From Nocardia yamanashiensis NBRC 100130 (GTDB lineage: Bacteria; Actinomycetota; Actinomycetes; Mycobacteriales; Mycobacteriaceae), in assembly GCF_001613325.1 (NCBI RefSeq), contig NZ_BDCD01000031.1:1-64000 (forward strand): a stretch of 64,000 bases of DNA. Reading direction: 5' to 3'. Below the pieces are notes generated by a model. That model made no database searches. It was given only the letters and a program-made list of their open reading frames with translations, and had not been told where the DNA came from. The first letter of the stretch is position 1, and each line of letters opens with the position of its first letter. This document shows, in pieces, positions 44,280 to 53,205 of this stretch. The translations under genes were made by a program, and so were the position numbers.

Positions 44280-45236
44280 ATGGGGCAGCGTGTGAGCCGG
44301 TGGACGGCCGCCGAATTGCCGGATTTGGCCGGGCGGACGGCCGTGGTGACCGGAGCCAGTGCCGGGATCGGCGTACCCACCGCCCGGCTGCTCGCCGAAC
44401 ACGGCGCCCGGGTGGTGCTGGCCTGCCGGAATATGGAAAAGGCGCGGGCCGTTGCCGATTCGATTCGGGTGAGCGCGCCCGACGCCGAATTATCGTGCGT
44501 GCGGATCGATCTGGCGTCGCTGGCATCGGTGCGGGCGGCGGCCGCGGAATTGCGGGAACGGTTCGCGGCTATCGATCTGCTGATCAACAATGCCGGGGCG
44601 GCCTACGCACGCCCGGGGCGGACCGAGGACGGCTTCGAGAACACCATCGCCACCAACCATCTCGGTCCGTTCGCCTTCACCGGGCTGCTGCTGGATCGGC
44701 TGCTCGCGGCGCCCGCGGGGCGGATCGTCACGGTGAGCAGCAATGCGGCGGGCTGGCGGAACTCCGAACTCGATATGAACGACCTGCATTACGAACGGCG
44801 TCGCTATCGAGCGCTGACCGCCTACGCGCAGTCGAAGCTCGCGAACTCACTGTTCGTACTCGAATTGCAGCGACGGCTCAATGGGATCGATGCCGCACTC
44901 GTCGCCGTGGCCGCCCGCCCGGGGGTGGCGGTGTCGGATTTCGACCAGGGGCTCGGGCCGGTTTTCCGGCGGCTGGCGCGCTCGCCCTTGCGGTTCGTGA
45001 TCGATCCGTTCAAACAGAGCGCCGAAATGGGCGCGCTGCCGACGCTGCGCGCGGCGGTGGACCCGAAGGTCCGCGGCGGTGAGTTCGTCGGTCCTACGGG
45101 CAGGCGCAAGGGTTTTCCGGTGTTCGAGGTGCCGCCGGTGGCGGCCCGGGATCCCGGGCTCGCCGCTCGGCTCTGGGCGGAGTCCGAGCGGCTGACCGGG
45201 GTGCGGTTCGATTTCGAAGTGGCCGTGGGGGATTGA
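44280..45236 (+). CDS. Short-chain dehydrogenase of the PKS cluster (second copy)
   Basis: 318-residue SDR with VVTGASAGIGVPTARLLA, VVLACRNMEKARAVA, LINNAGAAYARPGR and YAQSKLANSLF (catalytic Tyr and Lys). It resembles the cluster's first SDR, including the VVLACR...EKAR stretch after the cofactor motif. GGAGGCGG lies before ATG 44280, 16 nt after the Ddn-like gene. Its TGA directly abuts the stop of the convergent otsA gene with no spacer, marking an abrupt 3' border of the cluster. Confidence 0.82.
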   Translation: MGQRVSRWTAAELPDLAGRTAVVTGASAGIGVPTARLLAEHGARVVLACRNMEKARAVADSIRVSAPDAELSCVRIDLASLASVRAAAAELRERFAAIDLLINNAGAAYARPGRTEDGFENTIATNHLGPFAFTGLLLDRLLAAPAGRIVTVSSNAAGWRNSELDMNDLHYERRRYRALTAYAQSKLANSLFVLELQRRLNGIDAALVAVAARPGVAVSDFDQGLGPVFRRLARSPLRFVIDPFKQSAEMGALPTLRAAVDPKVRGGEFVGPTGRRKGFPVFEVPPVAARDPGLAARLWAESERLTGVRFDFEVAVGD

Positions 45237-46718
<1,482 letters not shown>

Positions 46719-46721
46719 GGG

Positions 46722-46898
46722 TCATTCGCCTCGCGCGTTGGGACCGATGCCCAGCATGGACAGCAGCATGCGGCATTCATCGGCGTCGGTCGCGTAAGCC
46801 GCCACTACCCGCTGGGCTTGACGAGCGGTTTCGTCGGCCAGGGGTTCCAGATCGTCGTCCGCGATGTCGTTCGCGCCGGTCTTCGCGGCCATCTTCAT
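46722..46898 (-). CDS. Small conserved-looking protein upstream of otsA
   Basis: 58 codons from ATG 46898, or 56 residues from ATG 46892, which has the better-placed GAGAGGAC ribosome binding site. The product starts MAAKTGANDIADDDLEPLAD and continues with TARQAQRVVAAYATDADECR and MLLSMLGIGPNARGE. It is acidic, helical and has one Cys. It sits 3 nt before otsA on the same strand, so it is probably translationally coupled. M. tuberculosis has a similarly small gene (Rv3489) before otsA; equivalence is likely by position. Function unknown. Confidence 0.72.
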   Translation of the reverse strand: MKMAAKTGANDIADDDLEPLADETARQAQRVVAAYATDADECRMLLSMLGIGPNARGE

Positions 46899-47076
46899 GT
46901 CCTCTCGGGTTCATTGCCTCGGGATCGACGTCCATCGTATCTGTCCGGGATGGCCGCCCTGTCCGGTCGGTGCGGCTCGAGCCCCAAGCGTGATGCACCG
47001 CGAAACGTTCCGGAGGCGAATGGCTATACGGTGGACGAAGCTGAAGTCGAACCAACCGATGAAGGGGTTGTACGCC

Positions 47077-47913
47077 ATGCCGTTGGCCACGGTGAACGGA
47101 ATCTCACTGAACTACCAGGTCAAGGGGGACCGGGCCAAGGGCACCGACGTCAAGGGCGGGGGTCCGCTGGTCGTCATGATCATGGGCACCGGCAGCCCGG
47201 GCCGGGTGTGGGAACTGCACCAGGTGCCCGCGCTGGTCGCCGCCGGATATCGGGTGTGCACCTTCGACAATCGCGGGATCGCGCCGTCCTACGAGGCGGC
47301 GAGCGGCATGACCATCGACGATCTGGTGCGCGACACCGCCGCGCTGATCGAATTCCTCGGTGAGGGACCGGCCCTGGTGGTCGGGCAGTCCATGGGCTCG
47401 CGGGTCGCGCAGGAACTCGCCCTCGCCCGCCCCGACCTGGTGCGCAAGGCCGTTTTCATGGCCGGGCACGGTCGCCTCGACCAGTTCCAGAAGACGCTGT
47501 CGCTGGGCGAGCACGAGCTCGACGCGGCCGGCACCCGGTTGCCCGCCAAGTACGACGCGGCGCTCACCGCCATCATGAACCTCTCGCCCGCGACCCTGGC
47601 CGACACCAATGCCGCCCGGGACTGGCTGGATCTGTTCGAGTTCACCGGCGGCCCGGTCTCGCCCGGCGTGCGGGCGCAGCGGCGGATGGACCACGATTTC
47701 GACCGTTTGGCCGCATATCGGCAGATCAGCGTGCCGTGCCTGTCCATGGGCTTCGCCGACGACCGGATGATCCCGCCCTACCTGTCCCGCGAGGTCGCGG
47801 ACGTGATTCCGGGCGCTCGCTACCAGGAAATCCCTGATGCGGGCCATTTCGGGTACCTGGAACGGCCCGAGGCGGTCAACAAGGTCCTGCTGGAATTCTT
47901 CGCCGGGGCATGA
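47077..47913 (+). CDS. Alpha/beta-hydrolase
   Basis: 278-residue alpha/beta-hydrolase. The oxyanion region GGPLVVMIMGTGSPGRVWE, nucleophile elbow VVGQSMGSRVAQ (Ser in GQSMG), an Asp near GFADDRMIPP and the catalytic His in DAGHFGYLERPE give a complete triad. The family includes esterases, haloperoxidase-like and C-C hydrolases; substrate unknown. ATG 47077 is preferred, with GAAGGGG 9 nt upstream; ATG 47059 is an alternative. It diverges from the small gene-otsA operon. Confidence 0.8.
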   Translation: MPLATVNGISLNYQVKGDRAKGTDVKGGGPLVVMIMGTGSPGRVWELHQVPALVAAGYRVCTFDNRGIAPSYEAASGMTIDDLVRDTAALIEFLGEGPALVVGQSMGSRVAQELALARPDLVRKAVFMAGHGRLDQFQKTLSLGEHELDAAGTRLPAKYDAALTAIMNLSPATLADTNAARDWLDLFEFTGGPVSPGVRAQRRMDHDFDRLAAYRQISVPCLSMGFADDRMIPPYLSREVADVIPGARYQEIPDAGHFGYLERPEAVNKVLLEFFAGA

Positions 47914-48053
47914 AGGTAACCGCCCAGCGGTAACACCCTCCTTGCTAGGGTCGAATCAACGTCGGGGGTTCGTTCGATGCTCGTGATCACAACCGGGCAG
48001 AGTTACGATCCGTCAGCGTTCCCGTACACAGCGCCAGTATCCAGTGAGGTGAA

Positions 48054-48296
48054 ATGAGCACCAATCCTTTCGACGACGAAGACGGCCGGTTCTTCGTCCT
48101 GGTCAACGACGAGGAGCAGCATTCGCTGTGGCCGGCCTTCGCCGAGGTCCCGGCCGGGTGGCGAGTCGTGTTCGGCGAGGACAGCCGCGCGGCTTGCGTC
48201 GAATACGTCGAGAAGAACTGGACGGATATGCGTCCCAAGAGCCTTCGTGATGCCATGGCCGCCGATGACGCGGCCCGTCAGGCGGCTCAGTCCTGA
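48054..48296 (+). CDS. MbtH-like protein, stand-alone
   Basis: 80-residue protein with MbtH-family signatures: NPFDDEDGRFFVLVNDEEQ at the N-terminus, HSLWPAFAEVPAGWRVVF, and the closing NWTDMRPKSLRDAM. MbtH-like proteins are chaperones needed by adenylation domains of nonribosomal peptide synthetases. No NRPS is encoded in the window, so it must act in trans. GTGAGGTGAA precedes ATG 48054, and a hairpin follows the gene. Confidence 0.92.
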   Translation: MSTNPFDDEDGRFFVLVNDEEQHSLWPAFAEVPAGWRVVFGEDSRAACVEYVEKNWTDMRPKSLRDAMAADDAARQAAQS

Positions 48297-48341
48297 TCGA
48301 CCGCGGTTAGCCCCGATACGGCACGGGAACGGTTTTCCTGA

Positions 48342-48366
48342 TGCGGCCGAGAAGCACTCGGCCGCA
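48342..48366 (+). terminator. Hairpin after the MbtH-like gene
   Basis: 10-bp perfect stem (48342-48351 and 48357-48366), loop AAGCA, about 45 nt after the stop. No clear T-run. Confidence 0.6.
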
Positions 48367-48457
48367 TAAGGATCTGTCTTCGGGTTGTACTCGGACCAAC
48401 TGGGACGCCGGCTTTTCCGCGCAGCCGGCCCACCTGGTTAAGATGGCTCCGCACCTT

Positions 48458-48529
48458 GCCTCCTTAGCTCAGTGGTAGAGCACCGCTCTTGTAAAGCGAA
48501 GGTCGTCAGTTCAATCCTGACAGGGGGCT
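48458..48529 (+). tRNA. tRNA-Thr (UGU anticodon)
   Basis: 72-nt cloverleaf without encoded CCA. The acceptor stem pairs 48458-48464 (GCCTCCT) with 48522-48528 (AGGGGGC) including one G-T pair, discriminator T. The D-arm has AGCTCAGTGGTAGAGC, the anticodon loop CTTGTAA gives anticodon TGT, and the T-arm is GTCAGTTCAATCCTGAC. The loop and arms are regular. Confidence 0.95.
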
Positions 48530-48534
48530 CGTCC

Positions 48535-48578
48535 GCCTCCCCGCGACTTCTGCCGGTCGTGGGGAGGCTGTTTCGTTT
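48535..48578 (+). terminator. Terminator of the tRNA-Thr gene
   Basis: 13-bp stem with one G-T pair (48535-48547 and 48556-48568), 8-nt loop, followed by TGTTTCGTTT. It begins 6 nt after the tRNA. Confidence 0.8.
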
Positions 48579-48676
48579 CGTACCGGGCCGGCGGCCAGGT
48601 GGTGGTCGCGTTCTGGGCGTTCCCGGCGAGTTACCCCGACCGTCGCGAGATCAGTTGTCACCTCGTGCATCGTTCC

Positions 48677-48706
48677 CAGGGAACTCGCAGGGAACATTCA
48701 GGGAAA
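48677..48706. promoter_or_regulatory. 11-bp-phased direct repeats upstream of phoP
   Basis: Three CAGGGAA units start at 48677, 48688 and 48699, exactly 11 bp apart. The first is also half of the palindrome GTTCCCAGGGAAC (48672-48684). Mycobacterial PhoP binds direct repeats of 7-bp units with 4-bp spacers (11-bp period), so this is a candidate autoregulatory PhoP site 30-60 nt before the phoP start. Confidence 0.6.
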
Positions 48707-48734
48707 CCCGCGCGCCCGGCCGGAGGATGTTGTC

Positions 48735-49469
48735 ATGACAGGTGTGCCCGTGCAGCGTGAACCCGAGGCGAAGGTGCTGGTCGTCGATGACGAGCCGATG
48801 ATTCTGGAGTTGTTGTCGGTCAGTCTGCGGTATCAGGGGTTCGAGATCGCGACGGCGGGGAGCGGGACCGAGGGGCTGGACAAGGCGCGGGCGTTCCGGC
48901 CGGACGCGCTGATCGTGGACGTGATGATGCCGGGGATGGACGGGTTCGGGTTGCTGCGGCGGCTGCGGGCCGACGGGATCGACGCGCCGGTGTTGTTCCT
49001 GACCGCGCGGGACGATGTCGAGGACAAGATCACGGGGCTGACCCTCGGGGCCGACGACTACGTGACCAAGCCGTTCAGTCTGGAAGAAGTGGTGGCGCGG
49101 CTGCGGGTGATCCTGCGGCGGGCCGGGCGGGCGGTGCCGGAGGAGAAGACCTCGCGGATCAAGTTCGCCGATATCGAACTCGACGACGACACCCACGAAG
49201 TCTGGAAGGCGGGGGAGCCGGTGCCGCTCTCGCCCACCGAATTCACGCTGCTGCGGTATTTCATGGTCAATGCGGGCACGGTGCTGAGCAAGCCCCGCAT
49301 TCTGGATCACGTGTGGCGCTACGACTTCGGCGGTGAGGTCGGAGTGGTCGAGACCTATGTGTCGTACCTGCGCAAGAAGGTCGACACCGGGCCCGAGCGG
49401 CTCATCCACACCCTGCGCGGGGTCGGCTACGTGATGCGGGAACCGCGCGGCGGCACGGGCGCCAAGTGA
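48735..49469 (+). CDS. phoP: Response regulator PhoP
   Basis: 244-residue OmpR/PhoB-family regulator very similar to mycobacterial PhoP. The receiver domain has Asp19/Asp18 (VVDDE), the phosphoacceptor Asp62 (VDVMMPG) and Lys112 (TKPF). The winged-helix effector covers about residues 145-240, with SPTEFTLLRYFMVNAGTVLS and VVETYVSYLRKKVDTG as the recognition helix region. PhoP controls complex lipid synthesis, ESX secretion and pH response in M. tuberculosis. ATG 48735 follows GGAGGA by 7 nt. The stop overlaps phoR (GTGA). Confidence 0.92.
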   Translation: MTGVPVQREPEAKVLVVDDEPMILELLSVSLRYQGFEIATAGSGTEGLDKARAFRPDALIVDVMMPGMDGFGLLRRLRADGIDAPVLFLTARDDVEDKITGLTLGADDYVTKPFSLEEVVARLRVILRRAGRAVPEEKTSRIKFADIELDDDTHEVWKAGEPVPLSPTEFTLLRYFMVNAGTVLSKPRILDHVWRYDFGGEVGVVETYVSYLRKKVDTGPERLIHTLRGVGYVMREPRGGTGAK

Positions 49470-50980
49470 TCGCCGCCCGCACCGTCCGCCGCCGGGTCGC
49501 CGAGCGGCTCGCGACCGTGCCGCTGCGCACCACGCTCATGGTGGCGCTGGTGTCGCTGACCGCGCTCGGCATGCTGATCTCCGGGCTGGTGGTGACCTCG
49601 CTGATGCGCAATGTGCTCATCGGCCGGATCGACGCCCAGCTCTACGGGGCCGTCGAGAGCTGGGCGAAACCCGGTGCGCCCCGGCCCGAACCGCTGCCCC
49701 GGCCGCTGGGACAGGAGCGGCCGCCGCATCTGTTCTATGTGCGCGTGGTGGATTCGAGCGGGCAGGTCACCCTCGACCTCTCACCCACCAAGCTGAAACC
49801 GGCGGTGCCCGACGATCTCGGGCACAAACCGCGGACCGTCGGATCGGCGGGCGATGCGGCGGAGCAGTGGCGAATCGTGCGGGTGGGCAATCAATTCGGC
49901 ACCACCACCATCGCGCTGCGCATGGACGAGACCTATTCGATTCTCGATCGGCTGGTCGCGCTGCAGGTGGTGATCGGGGCGATCGTGCTGGCGGTGCTGG
50001 CCGTGGTGGCGCGGCTGGTCATCCGGCGCAGTCTGCGGCCGCTGCGCTCGGTGGAGGAGACGGCGGCGGCCATCGCGGGCGGGGATCTGCATCGGCGAGT
50101 TCCGGTGCGCGGCACCGACACCGAGGTCGATCACCTGTCGCAATCGCTCAACACCATGCTCACCCAGATCCAGCAGGCGTTCGCGGCCACCGAGGCGTCG
50201 GAGGAGGCGGCGCGGCGGTCCGAGGCCAAGATGCGGCGTTTCGTCGCCGACGCCAGCCATGAACTGCGCACGCCGCTGACCACCATCAAGGGCTTCTCGG
50301 AGCTGTATCGCCAAGGGGCCATTACCGATCCGGCGATTCTGATGGACCGCATCGAACGCGAATCGCATCGGATGGGCCTGCTGGTCGAGGATCTGCTCAT
50401 GCTGGCCCGGCTGGACGCACAGCGGCCGGTGGAGCGGCGGCCGGTGGATCTGCTGGCGCTGGCCAGCGATGCCGTGCACAGCGCGCGGGCGGTGGCGGCG
50501 GCCCAGCATCCGGAGACGCATCGGCCGATCGGGCTCGAAATCGATTCCGGCGCGGGCACTCTGGAGCTGTCCGGCGACGAGGTCCGGCTGCGCCAGATCC
50601 TGGCCAACCTGCTCAACAACGCGCTGGTGCACACCCCGCCCGAAGCCGCGGTGACGGTGCGGCTGCGGCCCGCCGCGGACGAGGTGCTGTTGCAGGTGGC
50701 CGATACCGGGCCCGGCCTGGAGCCGGAGCAGGCCGAGCGGGTGTTCGAAAGGTTCTATCGCACCGACAAATCCCGCAGCCGCGAGCGCGGCGGCACCGGG
50801 CTGGGACTGTCCATCGTGCAGGCGCTGGTGGCCGCGCACGGCGGGACGGTGTCGGTGGCCAGCGAGCCCGGGGTGGGCACCACCTTCACCGTCCGGCTGC
50901 CGCGCGGGGACGTGGCCGGGCCGGTCGAGCTCAGTCCGGAACGTTCCCGCCGTAACCCAGATCGCGCAGCGCCTGTTTGA
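49466..50980 (+). CDS. phoR: Sensor histidine kinase PhoR
   Basis: 504-residue sensor kinase. Two membrane segments (about residues 24-46 and 165-187) flank an extracytoplasmic domain of about 115 residues; a HAMP region follows, then the phosphoacceptor motif FVADASHELRTPLTTIKGFSE and the ATPase boxes NLLNNALVHT, DTGPGLEPEQ and GGTGLGLSIV. It overlaps phoP by GTGA, so the pair is coupled. Its last 50 nt overlap the convergent HIT gene. Corresponds to Rv0758 by order and sequence pattern. Confidence 0.92.
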   Translation: MIAARTVRRRVAERLATVPLRTTLMVALVSLTALGMLISGLVVTSLMRNVLIGRIDAQLYGAVESWAKPGAPRPEPLPRPLGQERPPHLFYVRVVDSSGQVTLDLSPTKLKPAVPDDLGHKPRTVGSAGDAAEQWRIVRVGNQFGTTTIALRMDETYSILDRLVALQVVIGAIVLAVLAVVARLVIRRSLRPLRSVEETAAAIAGGDLHRRVPVRGTDTEVDHLSQSLNTMLTQIQQAFAATEASEEAARRSEAKMRRFVADASHELRTPLTTIKGFSELYRQGAITDPAILMDRIERESHRMGLLVEDLLMLARLDAQRPVERRPVDLLALASDAVHSARAVAAAQHPETHRPIGLEIDSGAGTLELSGDEVRLRQILANLLNNALVHTPPEAAVTVRLRPAADEVLLQVADTGPGLEPEQAERVFERFYRTDKSRSRERGGTGLGLSIVQALVAAHGGTVSVASEPGVGTTFTVRLPRGDVAGPVELSPERSRRNPDRAAPV

Positions 50981-51356
50981 TCTTGGCCTGGGCCTCGTCG
51001 AGGGACTCCTTGCTCGGTTCCGGGTCCGCGCCGGTGATATCGAAATCGCCGAGCTCGAAGGCCGGGAAGACGTGCAGGTGCAGATGCGGCACCTCCAGAC
51101 CGGCGATCAGCAGGCCCGCGCGCGGCGCGTCCCACGCCGCCCGCACCGCCTGGCCGATCTTCTGCGCGACGCCGGTCATCCGGGCGAAGACGGCCGGATC
51201 CACGTCCTGCCACTGGTCGATCTCCTGGCGCGGCACCACCAGCGTGTGGCCCTGCGTCACCGGGGCGATGGTGAGGAACGCGACGAATTCGTCGTCCTCC
51301 CAGACGAACCGGCCGGGCAGCTGCCCGTTGATGATTGCGGAGAAAACGGAAGCCAT
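50931..51356 (-). CDS. HIT-family hydrolase (Rv0759c-like)
   Basis: 141-residue HIT protein with the catalytic histidine triad VPHLHLHVFP (HxHxH) and an N-terminal FSAIINGQLPGRFVWEDD strand-loop. HIT enzymes hydrolyse nucleotide-alpha-phosphate esters or phosphoramidates. It follows phoR convergently, as Rv0759c does after phoPR. The stop lies inside the phoR coding end, an antisense overlap of 50 nt. Physiological substrate unknown. Confidence 0.88.
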   Translation of the reverse strand: MASVFSAIINGQLPGRFVWEDDEFVAFLTIAPVTQGHTLVVPRQEIDQWQDVDPAVFARMTGVAQKIGQAVRAAWDAPRAGLLIAGLEVPHLHLHVFPAFELGDFDITGADPEPSKESLDEAQAKIKQALRDLGYGGNVPD

Positions 51357-51369
51357 ATCCGGACAGTAC

Positions 51370-51747
51370 TCAGACCGCGACGAAGTGCGAGAGGATGCCC
51401 TGCACTTCGTAGATGTCGACCTGCCGGTTGAAGCGTTTGTGGATCGGTTCGTGGGAGCCGGAGATCCAGATGGAGAGTTCGGCGTCCAGGTCGAAGGTGC
51501 CGGCGGTCTCCACCGAGAAGTGGGTGATGGCCCGGTAGGGGATGGAGTGGTAGCTGACCTTGCGGCCGGTCATGCCCTGCTTGTCGACCATGATCAGCCG
51601 GCGATTGGTGAAGAGGATGGCGTCGCGGACCAGTAGGTACGCCGCGTAGATCTGTTCCCCCTGGCCGAGCAGCTTGCCGTATTCGGCTTGGGCGCTGCCG
51701 GGATCGATGCGCCCCGCATTGCCCATGATTCCGTCGATGAGACCCAT
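51370..51747 (-). CDS. Bacterial PH-domain protein
   Basis: 125-residue protein with a bacterial pleckstrin-homology (bPH) fold: LLVRDAILFTNRRLIMVDKQ, SYHSIPYRAITHFSVETAG and ELSIWISGS are typical strands, closed by a C-terminal helix (DIYEVQGILSHFVAV). It lies 13 nt upstream of the HIT gene on the same strand, so the two are probably co-transcribed. bPH proteins bind ligands or partner proteins; role here unknown. Confidence 0.8.
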   Translation of the reverse strand: MGLIDGIMGNAGRIDPGSAQAEYGKLLGQGEQIYAAYLLVRDAILFTNRRLIMVDKQGMTGRKVSYHSIPYRAITHFSVETAGTFDLDAELSIWISGSHEPIHKRFNRQVDIYEVQGILSHFVAV

Positions 51748-51805
51748 GCTCTGCTACATCCTCACGGTGATGGTGGGTGACGGCGGTCACCGTCCATCAT
51801 CCCTC

Positions 51806-51811
51806 TAAGCT
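51806..51811 (+). promoter_or_regulatory. -10-like hexamer TAAGCT before purD
   Basis: TAAGCT fits TANNNT and ends 7 nt before the GTG of purD with no ribosome binding site between, as expected for a leaderless mRNA. Confidence 0.55.
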
Positions 51812-51818
51812 GTCAGCC

Positions 51819-53102
51819 GTGCGCGTACTCGTGATCGGTTCCGGAGCCCGTGAACATGCCCTCGTTCTTGCCCTGCGCAAGGACCCGGCGGTGACCGCGG
51901 TCTACGCCGCCCCCGGCAATGCCGGTATCGCCCAGCACGCCGAGGTGCGGCCGGTGAACGCCTCCTCCGGTGACGAGGTGACGGCGCTGGCGCAGGAGCT
52001 GGCCGCGGATCTGGTGGTGATCGGACCCGAGGTGCCGCTGGTGCTCGGCGTGGCCGACGCGGTGCGGGCCGCCGGGATTCCGGCCTTCGGGCCGTCCGCC
52101 GCGGCGGCGCGGATCGAAGGGTCCAAGGCGTTCGCCAAGGACATCATGAACGCGGCCGGGGTCAAGACCGCGCACAGCGAAATCGTGGATCATCCGGGCG
52201 AACTCGACGCGGCGCTGGATCGCTTCGGGCCGACCTGGGTGGTCAAGGACGACGGGCTGGCCGCGGGCAAGGGCGTGGTCGTGACGGCCGACCGGTCGGT
52301 CGCGCGTGATCACGGCGCCGAACTGCTGGAGAACGGGCATCCGGTGCTGCTGGAGTCCTTCCTCGACGGTCCCGAGGTGTCGCTGTTCTGCCTCGTCGAC
52401 GGCGAGACCGTGGTGCCGCTGCTGCCGGCGCAGGACCACAAGCGGGTGGGCGACGGGGACACCGGGCCGAACACCGGTGGTATGGGCGCGTACACGCCGC
52501 TGCCGTGGCTGCCGGAGGAGACGTTGCGCGCCATCGTCGACGATGTGGTGAAACCCGTTGCGGCCGAAATGGTCCGGCAGGGCGTGCCGTTCTCGGGGCT
52601 GCTGTACGCCGGGCTCGCGGTCGGGCAGAACGGGCCCGCGGTCGTCGAATTCAATTGCCGCTTCGGCGATCCCGAGACCCAGGCGGTGCTGGCCATGCTG
52701 GACAGCCCGCTGGGTGAGCTGCTGTACGCCACTGCCACCGGCACCCTCGATCAGGTCGAGCCGCCGCGCTGGAAGGACGGCTCGGCCGTCACCGTGGTGC
52801 TCGCCGCCGAGAACTACCCGGCGCGGCCGCGGTCCGGCGATGTCATCACGGGGGCCGAATCCTCCGGCACCGGAACCGAATCCGAGGTGCTGCACGCCGG
52901 GACGGCCGCGCGCGAGGACGGTGCGCTGGTGTCGGCCGGTGGACGGGTGCTCGCGATCGTCGGGCAAGGCGCGGATCTGAACGAGGCGCGGGCGAATGCC
53001 TACAAGCGGCTCGCGGGGATCAAGCTGCCGGGCGGGCACTTCCGCACCGATATCGCGCTGGCGGCCACCGAGGGCCGAATCACGGTGCCGTCGGCGGTCT
53101 GA
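51819..53102 (+). CDS. purD: Phosphoribosylamine-glycine ligase PurD
   Basis: 427-residue ATP-grasp enzyme, second step of purine synthesis. The N-terminus VRVLVIGSGAREHALVLAL, the ATP-grasp segment FGPTWVVKDDGLAAGKGVVV, the conserved QDHKRVGDGDTGPNTGGMGAY and EFNCRFGDPETQAVL are hallmarks of PurD. GTG 51819 is chosen over an upstream in-frame ATG because the protein family begins at VLVIGSG and a -10-like TAAGCT lies 7 nt before it. A strong hairpin follows. Confidence 0.94.
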   Translation: MRVLVIGSGAREHALVLALRKDPAVTAVYAAPGNAGIAQHAEVRPVNASSGDEVTALAQELAADLVVIGPEVPLVLGVADAVRAAGIPAFGPSAAAARIEGSKAFAKDIMNAAGVKTAHSEIVDHPGELDAALDRFGPTWVVKDDGLAAGKGVVVTADRSVARDHGAELLENGHPVLLESFLDGPEVSLFCLVDGETVVPLLPAQDHKRVGDGDTGPNTGGMGAYTPLPWLPEETLRAIVDDVVKPVAAEMVRQGVPFSGLLYAGLAVGQNGPAVVEFNCRFGDPETQAVLAMLDSPLGELLYATATGTLDQVEPPRWKDGSAVTVVLAAENYPARPRSGDVITGAESSGTGTESEVLHAGTAAREDGALVSAGGRVLAIVGQGADLNEARANAYKRLAGIKLPGGHFRTDIALAATEGRITVPSAV

Positions 53103-53121
53103 GAGACAACGACATAACGCG

Positions 53122-53160
53122 ACGCCCGCCCGAGCCAGGTGCTCGGGCGGGCGTTCTGTA
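53122..53160. terminator. Terminator between purD and the M23 peptidase gene
   Basis: 14-bp perfect stem (53122-53135 and 53141-53154), loop CAGGT, followed by TCTGTATT. It lies between convergent genes. Confidence 0.8.
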
Positions 53161-53205
53161 TTCGGTGCGCGCGGGAGTGCGCGCGGCTGCCCCCAAAGGC
53201 CCCGG

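Noticed and set aside
30670..45236. Genomic island of phage or transposon origin
   Set aside because: No integrase, transposase, att repeats or tRNA at the borders were found; GC content looks like the neighbours. Acquisition is still possible but not shown.
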